This document shows, piece by piece, positions 52,081 through 61,326 of a stretch of 64,000 bases of DNA. Within the stretch, counting starts at the first letter, position 1; every line of letters starts with the position of its first letter. Source of the DNA: Nonomuraea gerenzanensis. Its GTDB lineage: Bacteria; Actinomycetota; Actinomycetes; Streptosporangiales; Streptosporangiaceae. Both the position numbers and the translations under genes were made by a program. The notes under the pieces were generated by a model, which was not told where the DNA came from, searched no databases, and saw nothing but the letters and a program-made list of their open reading frames with translations. Location of the stretch: assembly GCF_020215645.1 (NCBI RefSeq), contig NZ_CP084058.1, positions 4,650,001 through 4,714,000 on the forward strand, read 5' to 3'.

Positions 52081-53598
52081 TTGGCAGCCGTACTCGAGGC
52101 TCGGGGGATCAGGAAGCGCTTCCCCGGCGTGCTCGCCCTCGACGACGTGTCCCTCGCCCTGCACCCGGGCGAGGTGCACGCGCTGGTCGGCGAGAACGGC
52201 GCGGGCAAGTCCACCCTGATCAAGGTCTTCACCGGCGTCCACCGGCCGGACGGCGGCGAGCTGCGCTACCGGGGCGCTCCCGCCGCCTTCGGCACCCCGA
52301 TGGAGGCGCAGCACGCCGGCATCTCCACCATCTACCAGGAGGTCAACCTCGTCCCCATGATGTCGGTGGCCCGCAACCTGCTGCTCGGCCGCGAGCCGCG
52401 CGGCCGGTTCGGGGTGATCGACGCCGCCGCCATGTACGGCGAGGCCGAGCGCGTGCTGGCCGGCTACGGCGTCGAGACCGACGTCCGCCGGCCGCTGCGC
52501 ACGCTCGGGGTGGGCGCCCAGCAGATGGTCGCCCTGGCGCGGGCCGTGTCGGTGGACGCGCGGGTGGTCATCATGGACGAGCCCACCTCGTCGCTGGAAC
52601 CGCGCGAGGTGGAGACGCTGTTCGGGGTGATCAGGAGGCTGCGCGACAGCGGCATCGCCGTCATGTACGTCAGCCATCGCCTCGACGAGCTGTACCGGGT
52701 GTGCGACCAGGTGACGGTGCTGCGCGACGGCCGCCTGGCGCACACCGGGCCGCTGGCGGCGCTGGAGCGGATCGAGCTGATCTCGCTGATGCTCGGCCGT
52801 GACCTGAACGAGGTGCGTGCTCAGGGGCTGACCAGCTTCTCCCGGGGCTCCGCCGCGAACGGGCGGGCGCCGGTCGTCGAGGCGCGCGGGCTGACCAGGC
52901 GGCACGTGCTCGACGGCGTGGACGTGAGCGTCAGGCCGGGCGAGGTCGTCGGCCTGGGCGGCCTGCTGGGCGCGGGACGTACCGAGACCGCCAAGGCCAT
53001 CGTCGGCGCGCTGCCGCTGGACGGCGGCCAGGTGCTCGTGGCGGGCGCCCCCCTGCGGGCCGGCTCGACGACGGCGGCGATCAGGGCGGGCGTGAGCCTG
53101 CTGCCCGAGGACCGCAAGGCCGAGGGCATCATCCCCACCCTGTCCGTGCGCGAGAACATCGCCCTGGCCGCCCTGCCCGCCCTCGGCAGGGCCGGGGTGG
53201 TGTCCGAGTCGAAGATCGACCGGGTGGTCGAGATCTTCATGCGGAGGCTGAGGATCAAGGCCGCCTCGCCGCACCAGCTCGTCTCGGAGCTGTCGGGCGG
53301 CAACCAGCAGAAGGTGCTGCTGGCCCGCTGGCTGGCCGTGCGGCCCAAGGTGCTGCTGCTGGACGAGCCCACCCGCGGCATCGACGTGGGCGCCAAGGCC
53401 GAGGTGCAGGCGCTGATCGACGAGCTGGCAGGGGAGGGCCTGGGCGTGCTGCTGATCTCCTCCGACCTGGAGGAGCTGGTCGAGGGCGCCGACCGGATCC
53501 TGGTGCTGCGCGAGGGCGCGGTCGTGGGCGAGCTGTCGGGCGACGAGGTGACCGAGGAGAGGATCATGGCCACGATCGCGGAGCAGTCCGATGGCTGA
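52081..53598 (+). CDS. Sugar ABC transporter ATPase, RbsA type (complete set member)
   Basis: 505 aa from TTG 52081, because AAVLEARGIRKRFPG is the usual N-terminus and GGTGAGG lies about 9 bp upstream; GTG 52066 would overlap the previous gene. Two ABC domains: Walker A GENGAGKSTLIKVF, Walker B RVVIMDEPTSSLE; then GLLGAGRTETAKA, LSGGNQQKVLLARWLA and LLLDEPTRGID. The first-domain signature (LGVGAQQMVALARA) keeps the Gln pair missing from the paralogue at 45788. It is followed at once, with an 8-bp overlap, by a permease gene. Confidence 0.93.
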   Translation: MAAVLEARGIRKRFPGVLALDDVSLALHPGEVHALVGENGAGKSTLIKVFTGVHRPDGGELRYRGAPAAFGTPMEAQHAGISTIYQEVNLVPMMSVARNLLLGREPRGRFGVIDAAAMYGEAERVLAGYGVETDVRRPLRTLGVGAQQMVALARAVSVDARVVIMDEPTSSLEPREVETLFGVIRRLRDSGIAVMYVSHRLDELYRVCDQVTVLRDGRLAHTGPLAALERIELISLMLGRDLNEVRAQGLTSFSRGSAANGRAPVVEARGLTRRHVLDGVDVSVRPGEVVGLGGLLGAGRTETAKAIVGALPLDGGQVLVAGAPLRAGSTTAAIRAGVSLLPEDRKAEGIIPTLSVRENIALAALPALGRAGVVSESKIDRVVEIFMRRLRIKAASPHQLVSELSGGNQQKVLLARWLAVRPKVLLLDEPTRGIDVGAKAEVQALIDELAGEGLGVLLISSDLEELVEGADRILVLREGAVVGELSGDEVTEERIMATIAEQSDG

Positions 53599-54562
53599 GC
53601 TGACGTCCAGGCGGGGCGGCCGGATCGCCGTGCTCAAACCGCAGGTCTTCGCCTGGGTGCAGGACTACGGCGTGTACGCGGCCGTGCTGACGCTGCTGCT
53701 GTTCAACGTGCTGTTCACGCCGCACTTCCTGGACGCCGCCAACTTCCGCACCCAGCTCGTCCAGGTCACCCCCGTCGTGATCGTCTCGCTGGGCATGGCG
53801 CTGGTCATCGGCACCCAGGGCATCGACCTGTCGGTCGGCTCGGTGATGGCGCTGGCCGCCGCGCTGACCGTGCTCTACCTCGGCTACGGCTGGCTGCCCG
53901 CGGTCGTCGTGGCCGTGATCGGCGGCGCGGTCGCCGGGCTCGCGGGCGGGGCGCTGGTGGCCTACGTCGGGGTGCAGCCCATCGTGGCGACACTCGCGCT
54001 GCTGGTCGGCGTGCGCGGGCTGGCCAATGTGCTGGTGCCGCAGCTCGTCGAGTTCCGCAACCCCGGCCTGATCGCCCTGGGCAGCAGCTCCGTCGCCGGC
54101 ATCCCGGTCATCGTGCTCATCGCGGCGGCGCTGACCGTGATCGTGCTGTTCGTGGTGCGGCGCACCACGTTCGGGCGGCAGGTGGTCGCCATCGGCGGCA
54201 ACCGCTCGGCCAGCGAGCTGTCGGGGCTGCCCGTGAAGCGGGTGCTGCTCACCGTGTACGTGCTCTCCGGCCTGCTCGCGGCGCTGGCCGGAGTGCTCGC
54301 CACGGCCCGCCTGCAGGCCAGCGACCCGACCTCGCTCGGCCTGTTCATCGAGCTGTCGGCGATCACCGCCGTCGTGGTCGGCGGCACCCCGCTGACGGGC
54401 GGCCGGATCAGGGTGCTCAGCACGGTCATGGGCGCGCTGCTCATGCAGCTCCTCGCGGCCACGCTGATCAAGCACAACCTGCCGCAGTCGTGGACCCAGA
54501 TGGTCCAGGCGGTCATCATCCTGGCCGCCGTCTACGCCACCAGGAAGCGGGGCACCCGATGA
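53591..54562 (+). CDS. Sugar ABC transporter permease 1, RbsC type
   Basis: 323 aa, ATG 53591, overlapping the ATPase stop. About 8-10 membrane helices; family motifs VSLGMALVIGTQGIDLSVGSVMALAA and AIGGNRSASELSGLPVKRVL, the EAA-like cytoplasmic loop, and the AVVVGGTPLTGGRIRV region. CUT2-family importers use two such permeases or a homodimer; here two different ones follow each other. Ends by ATGA overlap with the next permease gene. Confidence 0.94.
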   Translation: MAELTSRRGGRIAVLKPQVFAWVQDYGVYAAVLTLLLFNVLFTPHFLDAANFRTQLVQVTPVVIVSLGMALVIGTQGIDLSVGSVMALAAALTVLYLGYGWLPAVVVAVIGGAVAGLAGGALVAYVGVQPIVATLALLVGVRGLANVLVPQLVEFRNPGLIALGSSSVAGIPVIVLIAAALTVIVLFVVRRTTFGRQVVAIGGNRSASELSGLPVKRVLLTVYVLSGLLAALAGVLATARLQASDPTSLGLFIELSAITAVVVGGTPLTGGRIRVLSTVMGALLMQLLAATLIKHNLPQSWTQMVQAVIILAAVYATRKRGTR

Positions 54563-55512
54563 ACCGCGAGCAGACCAGCCGCCTGCTCCAGCAGCACGGC
54601 GCCGTCATGGTACTGGCGCTGCTGGTGATCGTGGGCAGCCTGGCCTTCGAATCCTTCGCCACCCCGGCGAACGCCGCCAGCGTGGTCGTGTCGTCGTCGT
54701 TCCTGGCGATCATCGCGATCGGGATGACGTTCGTGATCATCAGCGGCGGCATCGACCTGTCGGTGGGCTCGCTGTTCGTGCTCGGCGGCGTGCTGGCGGC
54801 CTACGGCTCCCCGTACGGCATGCTCGTGGCGCTGCTGCTGCCCCTGGCGGTCTGCGGGGTCGTCGGCCTGCTCCAGGGGCTGGTGATCGCCCGGACCGGC
54901 ATGGCGCCGTTCATCGTCACCCTGGCCGGCCTGCTGGGCGTCCGGGGCCTGATGCTGGCCATCTCGGACGAGGGCGCCACCACCTATCTGGTCAAGGACC
55001 GGGCCTTCGCCGCTCTCGGCCAGGGCGAACTGCTCGGCCTGTCCCATCCCGTCTACATCACCGGCGCTCTGGCGCTGCTCGCGATGGTCCTGCTGCAACG
55101 CACCGGTTTCGGGCAGAACGTCTACGCCATCGGCGGCAACGAGCAGGCGGCGGCCCTGATGGGCGTGCCCGTCGCGCGTACCAAGGTGCTCGTGTACGTC
55201 ATGTCGGGCCTGCTGGCGGGCCTGGCCGGCGCCCTCAACGCCGCCCGGCTCTCCTCCGGCGTGACCATCCTCGGCATCGGCCTCGAACTCGACGCCATCG
55301 CCGCCGTCGTGATCGGCGGCACCCTGCTGACCGGCGGGGCCGGTGGCATCACCGGGTCGGTCGCCGGGGTGCTGCTGCTCGGGGTCATCCAGAGCCTGAT
55401 CAACCAGGTGGGCAGCCTCACCTCGGCGTTCCAGCAGGTGGTCAGCGGGGTGTTCCTGGCGCTGGTGGTGGTGGCGCAGCGGCTGCTGAGCAAGGCCCAG
55501 CGGCTCACCTGA
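54559..55512 (+). CDS. Sugar ABC transporter permease 2, RbsC type
   Basis: 317 aa from ATG 54559 (ATGA overlap). Similar topology to its neighbour: FVIISGGIDLSVGSLFVLGG, AIGGNEQAAALMGVPVARTK and AVVIGGTLLTGGAGGITGS. The two permeases together with the RbsA-type ATPase and binding protein make a complete CUT2 importer. It is the last gene of the operon; the pirin gene is convergent 7 bp away. A start further upstream would run through the previous gene and is unlikely. Confidence 0.94.
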   Translation: MNREQTSRLLQQHGAVMVLALLVIVGSLAFESFATPANAASVVVSSSFLAIIAIGMTFVIISGGIDLSVGSLFVLGGVLAAYGSPYGMLVALLLPLAVCGVVGLLQGLVIARTGMAPFIVTLAGLLGVRGLMLAISDEGATTYLVKDRAFAALGQGELLGLSHPVYITGALALLAMVLLQRTGFGQNVYAIGGNEQAAALMGVPVARTKVLVYVMSGLLAGLAGALNAARLSSGVTILGIGLELDAIAAVVIGGTLLTGGAGGITGSVAGVLLLGVIQSLINQVGSLTSAFQQVVSGVFLALVVVAQRLLSKAQRLT

Positions 55513-55519
55513 CGGAGAT

Positions 55520-56446
55520 TCAGCGCACCCGGCCGCGCGGCTTGAGCCGCGTGCCGGGCAGGACGGGGGCGGGGAGCGGCGCCCCGTCGAACCCCTCGAC
55601 GACGCCGAACCCCTCGCCTCCCATCCACTCCTTGCGGAAGGCGGCGATCTCGTCGTGGTCGCGCCCGACGAAGTTCCACCACATGACGATCTCCTCGCCG
55701 AACGGCTCACCGCCGATCAGCAGCACCCGCCCGCGCCCCGACAGCCGCACCCCCGGCCGCCCCGGCGGCAGGTACACCAGCGGCCCCCGTGCCAGCTCCG
55801 CCACCTCGCCGTCGAGCAGCAGCAGCCCGTGCTCGAACGCCGGATCCACCGGCACCACGCACTCCCCGTCGACCGCCACCTCCGCCCCGACGAGCGGGGT
55901 GTGGGCGGTGGCGGGCGAGGTCACCCCGCCGAGCGTCCCCATGACGACGGTCGCCGAGAAGCCGCGCCCCGCCAGCACCGGCAGCGTGGGATGGTGCTCG
56001 AAGCCCGGCTCGACCTGCCGGGCCCCCTCCGGCAGCGCCACCCAGAGCTGCACCCCGTGCAGCACCGTCTCTGGCGACTCCTCCGAGTGCGAGATGCCCC
56101 GCCCGGCCGTCATCAGGTTGAGCTGGCCGGGGCGGATCTCCTGCAGCGTGCCCAGGCTGTCGCGGTGCAGCACCTCGCCCGCGACCAGCCAGCTCACCGT
56201 CTGCAGCCCGGTGTGCGGATGCGGCGGCACCCGCATGGTGGCCCGCTGCGGGCCGTAGGCGTCGACGAAGCACCAGGCGCCGATCATGCGCCGGTGCACG
56301 CCCGGCAACGTCCTGCTCACGGCCATCGCACGCGGGCCGCCCAGCGGCACGTCGCGCCCTTCCAGCACCTCGCGGCCGGCGCTGTTGTCGGCACCTTCGT
56401 CAGCGCCGCACCGGATCTCCAGGGGGTCAAGCTCCAGGTTGCTCAC
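55520..56446 (-). CDS. Pirin family protein
   Basis: 308 aa. The pirin N-terminal cupin has the metal-ligand set VPPHPHTGLQTVSWLV (two His, about residues 77-79), the third His in GEVLHRDSLG and Glu/His in GRGISHSEESPE. The C-terminal pirin domain ends GREVLEG-independent VMWWNFVGRDHDEIAAFRKEW, also a family hallmark. Pirins can be iron-binding regulators or quercetinases; which one applies is not clear. Ends 7 bp from the last permease gene. Confidence 0.92.
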   Translation of the reverse strand: MSNLELDPLEIRCGADEGADNSAGREVLEGRDVPLGGPRAMAVSRTLPGVHRRMIGAWCFVDAYGPQRATMRVPPHPHTGLQTVSWLVAGEVLHRDSLGTLQEIRPGQLNLMTAGRGISHSEESPETVLHGVQLWVALPEGARQVEPGFEHHPTLPVLAGRGFSATVVMGTLGGVTSPATAHTPLVGAEVAVDGECVVPVDPAFEHGLLLLDGEVAELARGPLVYLPPGRPGVRLSGRGRVLLIGGEPFGEEIVMWWNFVGRDHDEIAAFRKEWMGGEGFGVVEGFDGAPLPAPVLPGTRLKPRGRVR

Positions 56447-56471
56447 GGCAGAACTGTACGCGCCGAATACG

Positions 56472-57593
56472 TCAGTGCAGCATCTCCCACCAGCCCTCGA
56501 CCGCCGGCGCGGCCGAGACGTCCACGGCCTCGCCGGGACGCGGCACGGCGATCTTCACGTCGCGGGCCTTGGCCTCCCGCCACAGCCGCTCCACCGGCTC
56601 CGCCCACGGGTGCAGCGCGAGCGTGAACGTGGCCCAGTGCACCGGCAGCAGCAGCTTCCCGCCCAGGTCGAGGTGGGCGTTGACGGCCTCCTCCGGGTTC
56701 ATGTGCACGTCCGGCCAGGCCGGGCTGTAGGCGCCGATCGGCATCAGCGTCAGGTCGAACGGCCCGTGGGCGGAACCGATGCCGCGATACCCCTCGAAGT
56801 AGCCGGAGTCGCCCGCGTAGAAGACCCGCCTGTTCTGGCCCGCCACGACCCAGGAGCCCCACAGCGTGTCGTTGCGGGTCAGGGAGCGGCCGGAGAAGTG
56901 GCGGGCGGCCGTGGCGACGAAGCGCAGCCCCGCGACCGTGGCCTCCTCGTCCCAGTCCAGCTCGATGATCCGGAACGCGGGCACGCCCCACCGCTCCAGG
57001 TGCGCCCCGATGCCGAGCGGCACCAGGAACGGCGCCTTCTGCGTGCGGGTCAGCGAGCGCACCGTGGCCAGGTCGAGGTGGTCGTAGTGGTCGTGCGAGA
57101 TCGCGATCGCGTCCACCTCGGGCAGCTCGCGCAGCTCCACCGGCACGGGGTGGTGCCGCTTGGGGCCGACGAGCTGGGAGGGGGAGGGGCGCCGGCTCCA
57201 CACGGGGTCGAACAGCACCCGCCTGCCCTCGATCTCGACGAGGGTGGAGGCGTGGCCGTACCAGACGGCACGCACCCCGTCGGCGGGCGGCGCGTCGGTC
57301 GGCGGGACGCGCAGCGGGACGAGCCCGGCGGGATGGCGCTGCTCCCTGTCCTTGGCCAGCTCGCCGAGCAGCCCGACCGGCGGCGCGGTCATGAGCGTGG
57401 TCTGCTCGGGCATCGTGTTCACGAACGAGCCGTCCCTGAACTGCGGCGAGCGCCTGATCCGCGCCGCGCGGTCCGGCCCCGAGGTCAGCGGCCGCACGCC
57501 CAGCTCGGCGGGCACCTCGCGCAACGCCCACCCGGCCGCGGCGAGGGCCGCGCCGCCCGCCAGGATCCGCCGTGCCGTCCGCATTCTTGCCAT
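56472..57593 (-). CDS. Metallo-beta-lactamase-fold hydrolase (NAPE-PLD-like)
   Basis: 373 aa from ATG 57593, with GGGGAGAG about 9 bp upstream; the frame to 57755 is open but not supported. An N-terminal hydrophobic stretch (RRILAGGAALAAAGWAL) may anchor it. Metal-binding motif is AISHDHYDHLD (about residue 170), then AARHFSGRSL and FYAGDSGYFEGY (third metal block), with LPVHWATFTLALHPW near the end. This pattern is that of the N-acylphosphatidylethanolamine phospholipase D-like MBL group, which acts on lipid phosphodiesters. It is separated from the pirin by 25 bp and might be co-transcribed with the SDR upstream. Confidence 0.9.
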   Translation of the reverse strand: MARMRTARRILAGGAALAAAGWALREVPAELGVRPLTSGPDRAARIRRSPQFRDGSFVNTMPEQTTLMTAPPVGLLGELAKDREQRHPAGLVPLRVPPTDAPPADGVRAVWYGHASTLVEIEGRRVLFDPVWSRRPSPSQLVGPKRHHPVPVELRELPEVDAIAISHDHYDHLDLATVRSLTRTQKAPFLVPLGIGAHLERWGVPAFRIIELDWDEEATVAGLRFVATAARHFSGRSLTRNDTLWGSWVVAGQNRRVFYAGDSGYFEGYRGIGSAHGPFDLTLMPIGAYSPAWPDVHMNPEEAVNAHLDLGGKLLLPVHWATFTLALHPWAEPVERLWREAKARDVKIAVPRPGEAVDVSAAPAVEGWWEMLH

Positions 57594-57693
57594 CGCCCAC
57601 TCTCCCCTGGAATGTCGTCTGGAATGTCGTCTGTCCGGCTCCAACCGGACGGGACTCCCCGGTGTTCCCCTACGTACGATATATCGCGATACG

Positions 57694-58482
57694 TCAGACC
57701 GTCTTGATCGCCCCGCCGTCGATGACGTAGTCGGCGCCGCTGACGCTCCCGGCATGCGGCGATGCCAGCCATGTCACCAGAGCGGCGACCTCGTCCGGTT
57801 CGACGAACCTACCGGTCGTCATCCCGACGGCCGACGGCAGCCCCGCCAGGAACTGCTCGTGCTCCACCCCGAAGGCCCGCGCCAGCCCGGCGCCGTACCC
57901 ATCAGGGGCCTCCCACATCGCGGTGCGCACGGCGCCGGGGGAGACGGTGTTGACGCGCAGCCCCTGCGGGCCGAACTCCTCGGCCAGGGCCTTGCCGAAC
58001 GCGGTGAGCGCCGCCTTGGCCGTCGAGTACGCGATCGGCCCCGCGCCGGGCAGCCGGGCGCTGTTGGAGGAGATGGTGACCACCGCGCCGCGCCGCCGCA
58101 GCAGGCTCGGCAGGGCGGCGCGGGTGGTGCGCACGGCGCTGAGCAGGTTCAGGTCGTGGACCGCGCGCCACACCTCGTCGCTCACGGTCAGGAACCCGCC
58201 GACCAGGTCGGTGCCGGAGTCGCCGCCGCCCACGTTGTTGACCAGCAGGTCGAGCTCGCCCAGCTCGGCCGTGGCCCGGTCGATCAGCGCGGCGGGCCCG
58301 TCAGGGGTGGACAGGTCGGACGCCACCAGGACGGCCCCGGTCTCCTTCAGCTCGGGGGTGGCGGTCCGCGAGGCGGCCACGACGCGCATGCCCTCGGCGA
58401 TCAGCGCCCGCACGATCGCGAGCCCGATGCCCCTGCTCGCGCCGGTCACCACGGCGGTCTTGCCGGTCAGCTGCATGTCCAT
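57694..58482 (-). CDS. Short-chain dehydrogenase/reductase
   Basis: 262 aa from ATG 58482, with AGGAG 5-9 bp upstream. NAD(P) site TGASRGIGLAIV (about 14-25), NNVGGG (after about 85), catalytic Ser in VTISSNSAR and the YxxxK pair in IAYSTAKAAL. Classical SDR of standard length. Divergent from a TetR regulator whose operator overlaps its promoter, so it is probably repressed by it and induced by a small toxic or xenobiotic compound. Substrate unknown. Confidence 0.94.
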   Translation of the reverse strand: MDMQLTGKTAVVTGASRGIGLAIVRALIAEGMRVVAASRTATPELKETGAVLVASDLSTPDGPAALIDRATAELGELDLLVNNVGGGDSGTDLVGGFLTVSDEVWRAVHDLNLLSAVRTTRAALPSLLRRRGAVVTISSNSARLPGAGPIAYSTAKAALTAFGKALAEEFGPQGLRVNTVSPGAVRTAMWEAPDGYGAGLARAFGVEHEQFLAGLPSAVGMTTGRFVEPDEVAALVTWLASPHAGSVSGADYVIDGGAIKTV

Positions 58483-58523
58483 GAGTGCTCCTGTGAGTGA
58501 GTCGCATCAGTGTTGACGCGCTC

Positions 58524-58553
58524 AATCTAGAACTTGCAACACCGATGACGCAA
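58524..58553 (-). promoter_or_regulatory. SDR promoter overlapping a TetR-type operator
   Basis: On the minus strand TTGCGT (58548-58553), an 18-bp spacer and TAGATT (58524-58529) form a sigma70-like promoter. The inverted repeat GAACTTGC (58530-58537) / GCAAGTTC (58550-58557) covers the spacer ends, so a repressor would block RNA polymerase. Confidence 0.6.
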
Positions 58554-58592
58554 GTTCGAAGTTAAAGGCGACGATGCCGTACCCTGTCGGAT

Positions 58593-59168
58593 GTGACAGA
58601 GACGACGCGCGCACTGCGCTCCGACGCCGAGCGCACCGTGCGCACGATCCTGGAGGCGGCCGAGCGCGTCCTCAGCAGGAACCCGGCGGCCAGCATGGAG
58701 CAGATCGCCGAGGCGGCCGGGGTGGCGCGGACGACCGTGCACCGGCGCTTCGCCTCGCGCGAGGCGCTGGTGGCCGCGATGACGGCGTGGGCCACCAGGA
58801 GGTTCGCCGAGGCCATCGACGCCGCCCGGCCCGACACCGCGCCGCCGCTGGTCGCGCTCTACCAGGCGACCGCGAACGTGCTGCGGGTGAAGATCGACTG
58901 GGGTTTCGCGATGAGCCGGGCGCTGTCGGACGACCCGGAGGTGGCCAGGGTGCACGCCGATGTGGAGGAGCGCTGCGAACGGCTGTTCCTGCGGGCTCAG
59001 GAGGCCGGCGTGATGCGGGCCGACGTGGACCCGCTCTGGGCCAGGCGGGTCTACTACGCGTTGTGCCACGAGGCGTGCCAGGAGCGCGACGGCGACCCCG
59101 AGATCCTGGCCGCCCGCGTGGTGGACACGCTGCTGCGCGGGGTCGGCACGGGTGCCGGTCTGGCCTGA
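58593..59168 (+). CDS. TetR-family transcriptional regulator
   Basis: 191 aa from GTG 58593. The N-terminal TetR HTH is TILEAAERVLSRNPAASMEQIAEAAGVARTTVHRRFASREAL, a clear family signature. The C-terminal ligand-binding helices follow (ALYQATANVLRVKIDWGFAMSRAL). Divergent from the SDR gene with a perfect 8-bp inverted repeat in the 110-bp spacer, so it probably represses the SDR and itself. Inducer unknown. Confidence 0.93.
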   Translation: MTETTRALRSDAERTVRTILEAAERVLSRNPAASMEQIAEAAGVARTTVHRRFASREALVAAMTAWATRRFAEAIDAARPDTAPPLVALYQATANVLRVKIDWGFAMSRALSDDPEVARVHADVEERCERLFLRAQEAGVMRADVDPLWARRVYYALCHEACQERDGDPEILAARVVDTLLRGVGTGAGLA

Positions 59169-59170
59169 GC

Positions 59171-59863
59171 TCAGCGCCCGTCCGGGCGGCGGTGCGGGAA
59201 CGGCCACGGGTTCGGCCGGCAGCGGCCCAGCGACTTCGACTGCTGCACCATGACCGGTGCCGGCCGCCCGGGGCCGGGGCAGTGGCGGTGGTGGTGCCCC
59301 AGGCCGTGGCCGACCTCGTGGCTGATCAGGTAGCGGCGGTAGGCGGCCAGGTCGCCGCCGTACTGCGGGACCCCCTCGGCCCAGCGCAGCGCGTTGATGA
59401 CCGAGCGGCGGCCGTTCCAGCAGGACAGCTCGCCGCCCGTGCGCAGCGGCAGGCACTGGCGGATGGTCAGGCGCGGGCTCGACAGCGCGACCCGCACCCG
59501 GACGGGGCCGTGGTCCACCCGCTGGAAACGTCCCCAGCCGCGCACGTCGTTGAGCGTGCGGTGCACCTCGGCGGCGAACTCCGCCGGGTCGAACGGCAGG
59601 CCGCGCTCCACCTCGACGAGATAGCGCAGCACCCGCCCGCGCCCCGGCCTGGCGGGCGCGCCCCCGCGCACGACCGCGTAGCGGCCGGAAGCCGAATGCG
59701 GGACCCGCACCGGCTTTTTCGCCGGGGCCGGCGGCTTGGGCGGTGGCAGGGTCCGGGGAGGGGGCGGAGGCGGCGCGGCGGGCGGGGCGGGCGGCGTGGT
59801 CGGGGCGGACGCGCAACCGGCGGCCACCAGGAGCAGCAGCAGGAGCAACGCGAGCAGCGGCAA
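59171..59863 (-). CDS. DUF3152-type secreted zinc-metalloprotease-like lipoprotein
   Basis: 230 aa. A leucine-rich signal peptide ends in a lipobox-like AAGC (C17), then a Pro-rich linker (PPAPPAAPPPPPPRTLPPPKPP). The conserved domain contains VEVERGLPFDPAEFAAEVHRTL, then ISHEVGHGLGHHHRHC: an HEVGH zinc-binding motif with a following His pair. The family is DUF3152, widespread in actinomycetes, predicted metalloprotease. It ends 2 bp from the TetR gene on the opposite strand. Export and metal binding are likely; proteolysis is inference from the motif. Confidence 0.88.
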   Translation of the reverse strand: MPLLALLLLLLLVAAGCASAPTTPPAPPAAPPPPPPRTLPPPKPPAPAKKPVRVPHSASGRYAVVRGGAPARPGRGRVLRYLVEVERGLPFDPAEFAAEVHRTLNDVRGWGRFQRVDHGPVRVRVALSSPRLTIRQCLPLRTGGELSCWNGRRSVINALRWAEGVPQYGGDLAAYRRYLISHEVGHGLGHHHRHCPGPGRPAPVMVQQSKSLGRCRPNPWPFPHRRPDGR

Positions 59864-59954
59864 GACGGCCTCCCCACATCGTCACGGTGGGGAGGTATCC
59901 GATGCTACGTTGCCGCTTGTCCTGCTTAAGGGGCCGGGGTGCCTATAGTCCGAT

Positions 59955-61181
59955 TTACGCGGGCGCGTACGGGGTGATGTCGATCGGAGGGGTCTCACCG
60001 AGCGCGAGCGCCGCCGCGATCTCACCGGTGAACGGGCCCGCCGTCAGCCCGTACGCGCTCAGCCCCGTCGCCACCACGACCCGCTCGCTGAGCGACCCGA
60101 TCAGCGCCCGGCCCGGCGCGTACACCGGCCGCAGCCCCACCCTGGTCTCCGTGACCGTCGCGTTGAACAGCCCCGGCGCCACCCGCAGCCCCGCCTCGAT
60201 CACCTCGTCCAGCCCGCCCATCGTGATCCGCGGCGAGAACCCCACGTCCTCGACCGTCGCCCCGACCACCACCCGCGAGTCGGGGAACCCCAGCAGGTAC
60301 GGCCCCATCCGGGGCAGGATGATCGGCCACCACGCGGTGTCCACCCCCTCCATGGTGGCGTGCAGGATCTGGCCGCGCCGGGGGAAGACCGGCAGCTCCA
60401 CCCCCAGCGGCCGGCACACCTCGCCGGTCCACGCGCCGGCGGCCACGATCACCACGTCCGCCTCCACCGGGACACCCTCGCCGGCCGGCTGCAGCGCCTC
60501 CAGGCTCGCGGGCCCGACGGGCGCGGGAGCGGCGTTCAGCGGCGCGGCCTGACGCCACGACGTGTGCCCGCCCTCCTCGGCGGCGGTGGCCACGACCGCG
60601 GGGCGCCAGCGGGTGCCGTTCTCGGTGCCCGCCTCGTGTACCAGCACCCGGCCGTCCGCGTCGAGCGCGGCGATGCCCGTACGGACCTCCGCTCCGCGCG
60701 ACACGGCGGCCCGCAGCAGCGCGTCACGCACCGAGCAGCCGTCGACCCGGGCCGCGCCGGGCACGAGCAGCGCGCTCAGGCCGTCCGACAGCGGCGGGAA
60801 CAGCTCGGTCGGCGTGTCCACGTCCACGACGTCGCCCATCTCGGGCGCGCCGGCGTGGCGGCGGCGCAGCAGCGCGCGCACCGGCTCCAGGTCCACCGGG
60901 TCCTCGGCCACCAGCAGGGCGCCCACCTTGGCGTAGCCGATGTCCTCGCCCAGCTCCTCCACCAGCGCCGGGTAGGCGCGGGCGCCCTCGCGGGTCAGGC
61001 GGTACCAGTCGTCGTCCTCCGGATGGTCCACCCACGGGCACACGATGCCCGCGCCCGCCTGGGTCGCCCCGCCCTGGCAGCCGGCGTCCACCACGGTCAC
61101 CGACGCGCCCCGGCGGCTCAGGTGGTAGGCCGCGCCGGCCCCCACGATGCCGCTCCCGATCACCACTGCACGCATGGTCAC
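59955..61181 (-). CDS. FAD-dependent amino-acid oxidase / dehydrogenase (DAO family)
   Basis: 408 aa from ATG 61181; ATG 61175 is an alternative. The FAD-binding VVIGSGIVGAGAAYHLSRRGASVTVVDAG opens the protein, with GWVDHPEDD and WWPIILPRMGPYLLGF later, and VGLRPVYAPGRALIGSL / VVATGLSAYGLT at the C-terminal GD box. A Pro/Ala-rich insertion (about residues 200-235) between the first FAD part and VVIVAAGAWTGEV is unusual. It oxidises a D-amino acid, glycine or sarcosine-like amine. It could act with the racemase/GNAT system at 18.5-20.4 kb, but there is no positional link. Confidence 0.9.
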   Translation of the reverse strand: MTMRAVVIGSGIVGAGAAYHLSRRGASVTVVDAGCQGGATQAGAGIVCPWVDHPEDDDWYRLTREGARAYPALVEELGEDIGYAKVGALLVAEDPVDLEPVRALLRRRHAGAPEMGDVVDVDTPTELFPPLSDGLSALLVPGAARVDGCSVRDALLRAAVSRGAEVRTGIAALDADGRVLVHEAGTENGTRWRPAVVATAAEEGGHTSWRQAAPLNAAPAPVGPASLEALQPAGEGVPVEADVVIVAAGAWTGEVCRPLGVELPVFPRRGQILHATMEGVDTAWWPIILPRMGPYLLGFPDSRVVVGATVEDVGFSPRITMGGLDEVIEAGLRVAPGLFNATVTETRVGLRPVYAPGRALIGSLSERVVVATGLSAYGLTAGPFTGEIAAALALGETPPIDITPYAPA

Positions 61182-61326
61182 AATGATCGCAGCCGGGGTG
61201 AGCTGGGCCGACGACCGGATCCGGCACTTGCCACGGGGTATACCGGGTCACGGTCTTCTCGCTGCCTGGCGGCGCGGGGCCGATCATGACTGTCCGGTTC
61301 GTGCCCGCGCGGTCTAGTCTCAGCGC

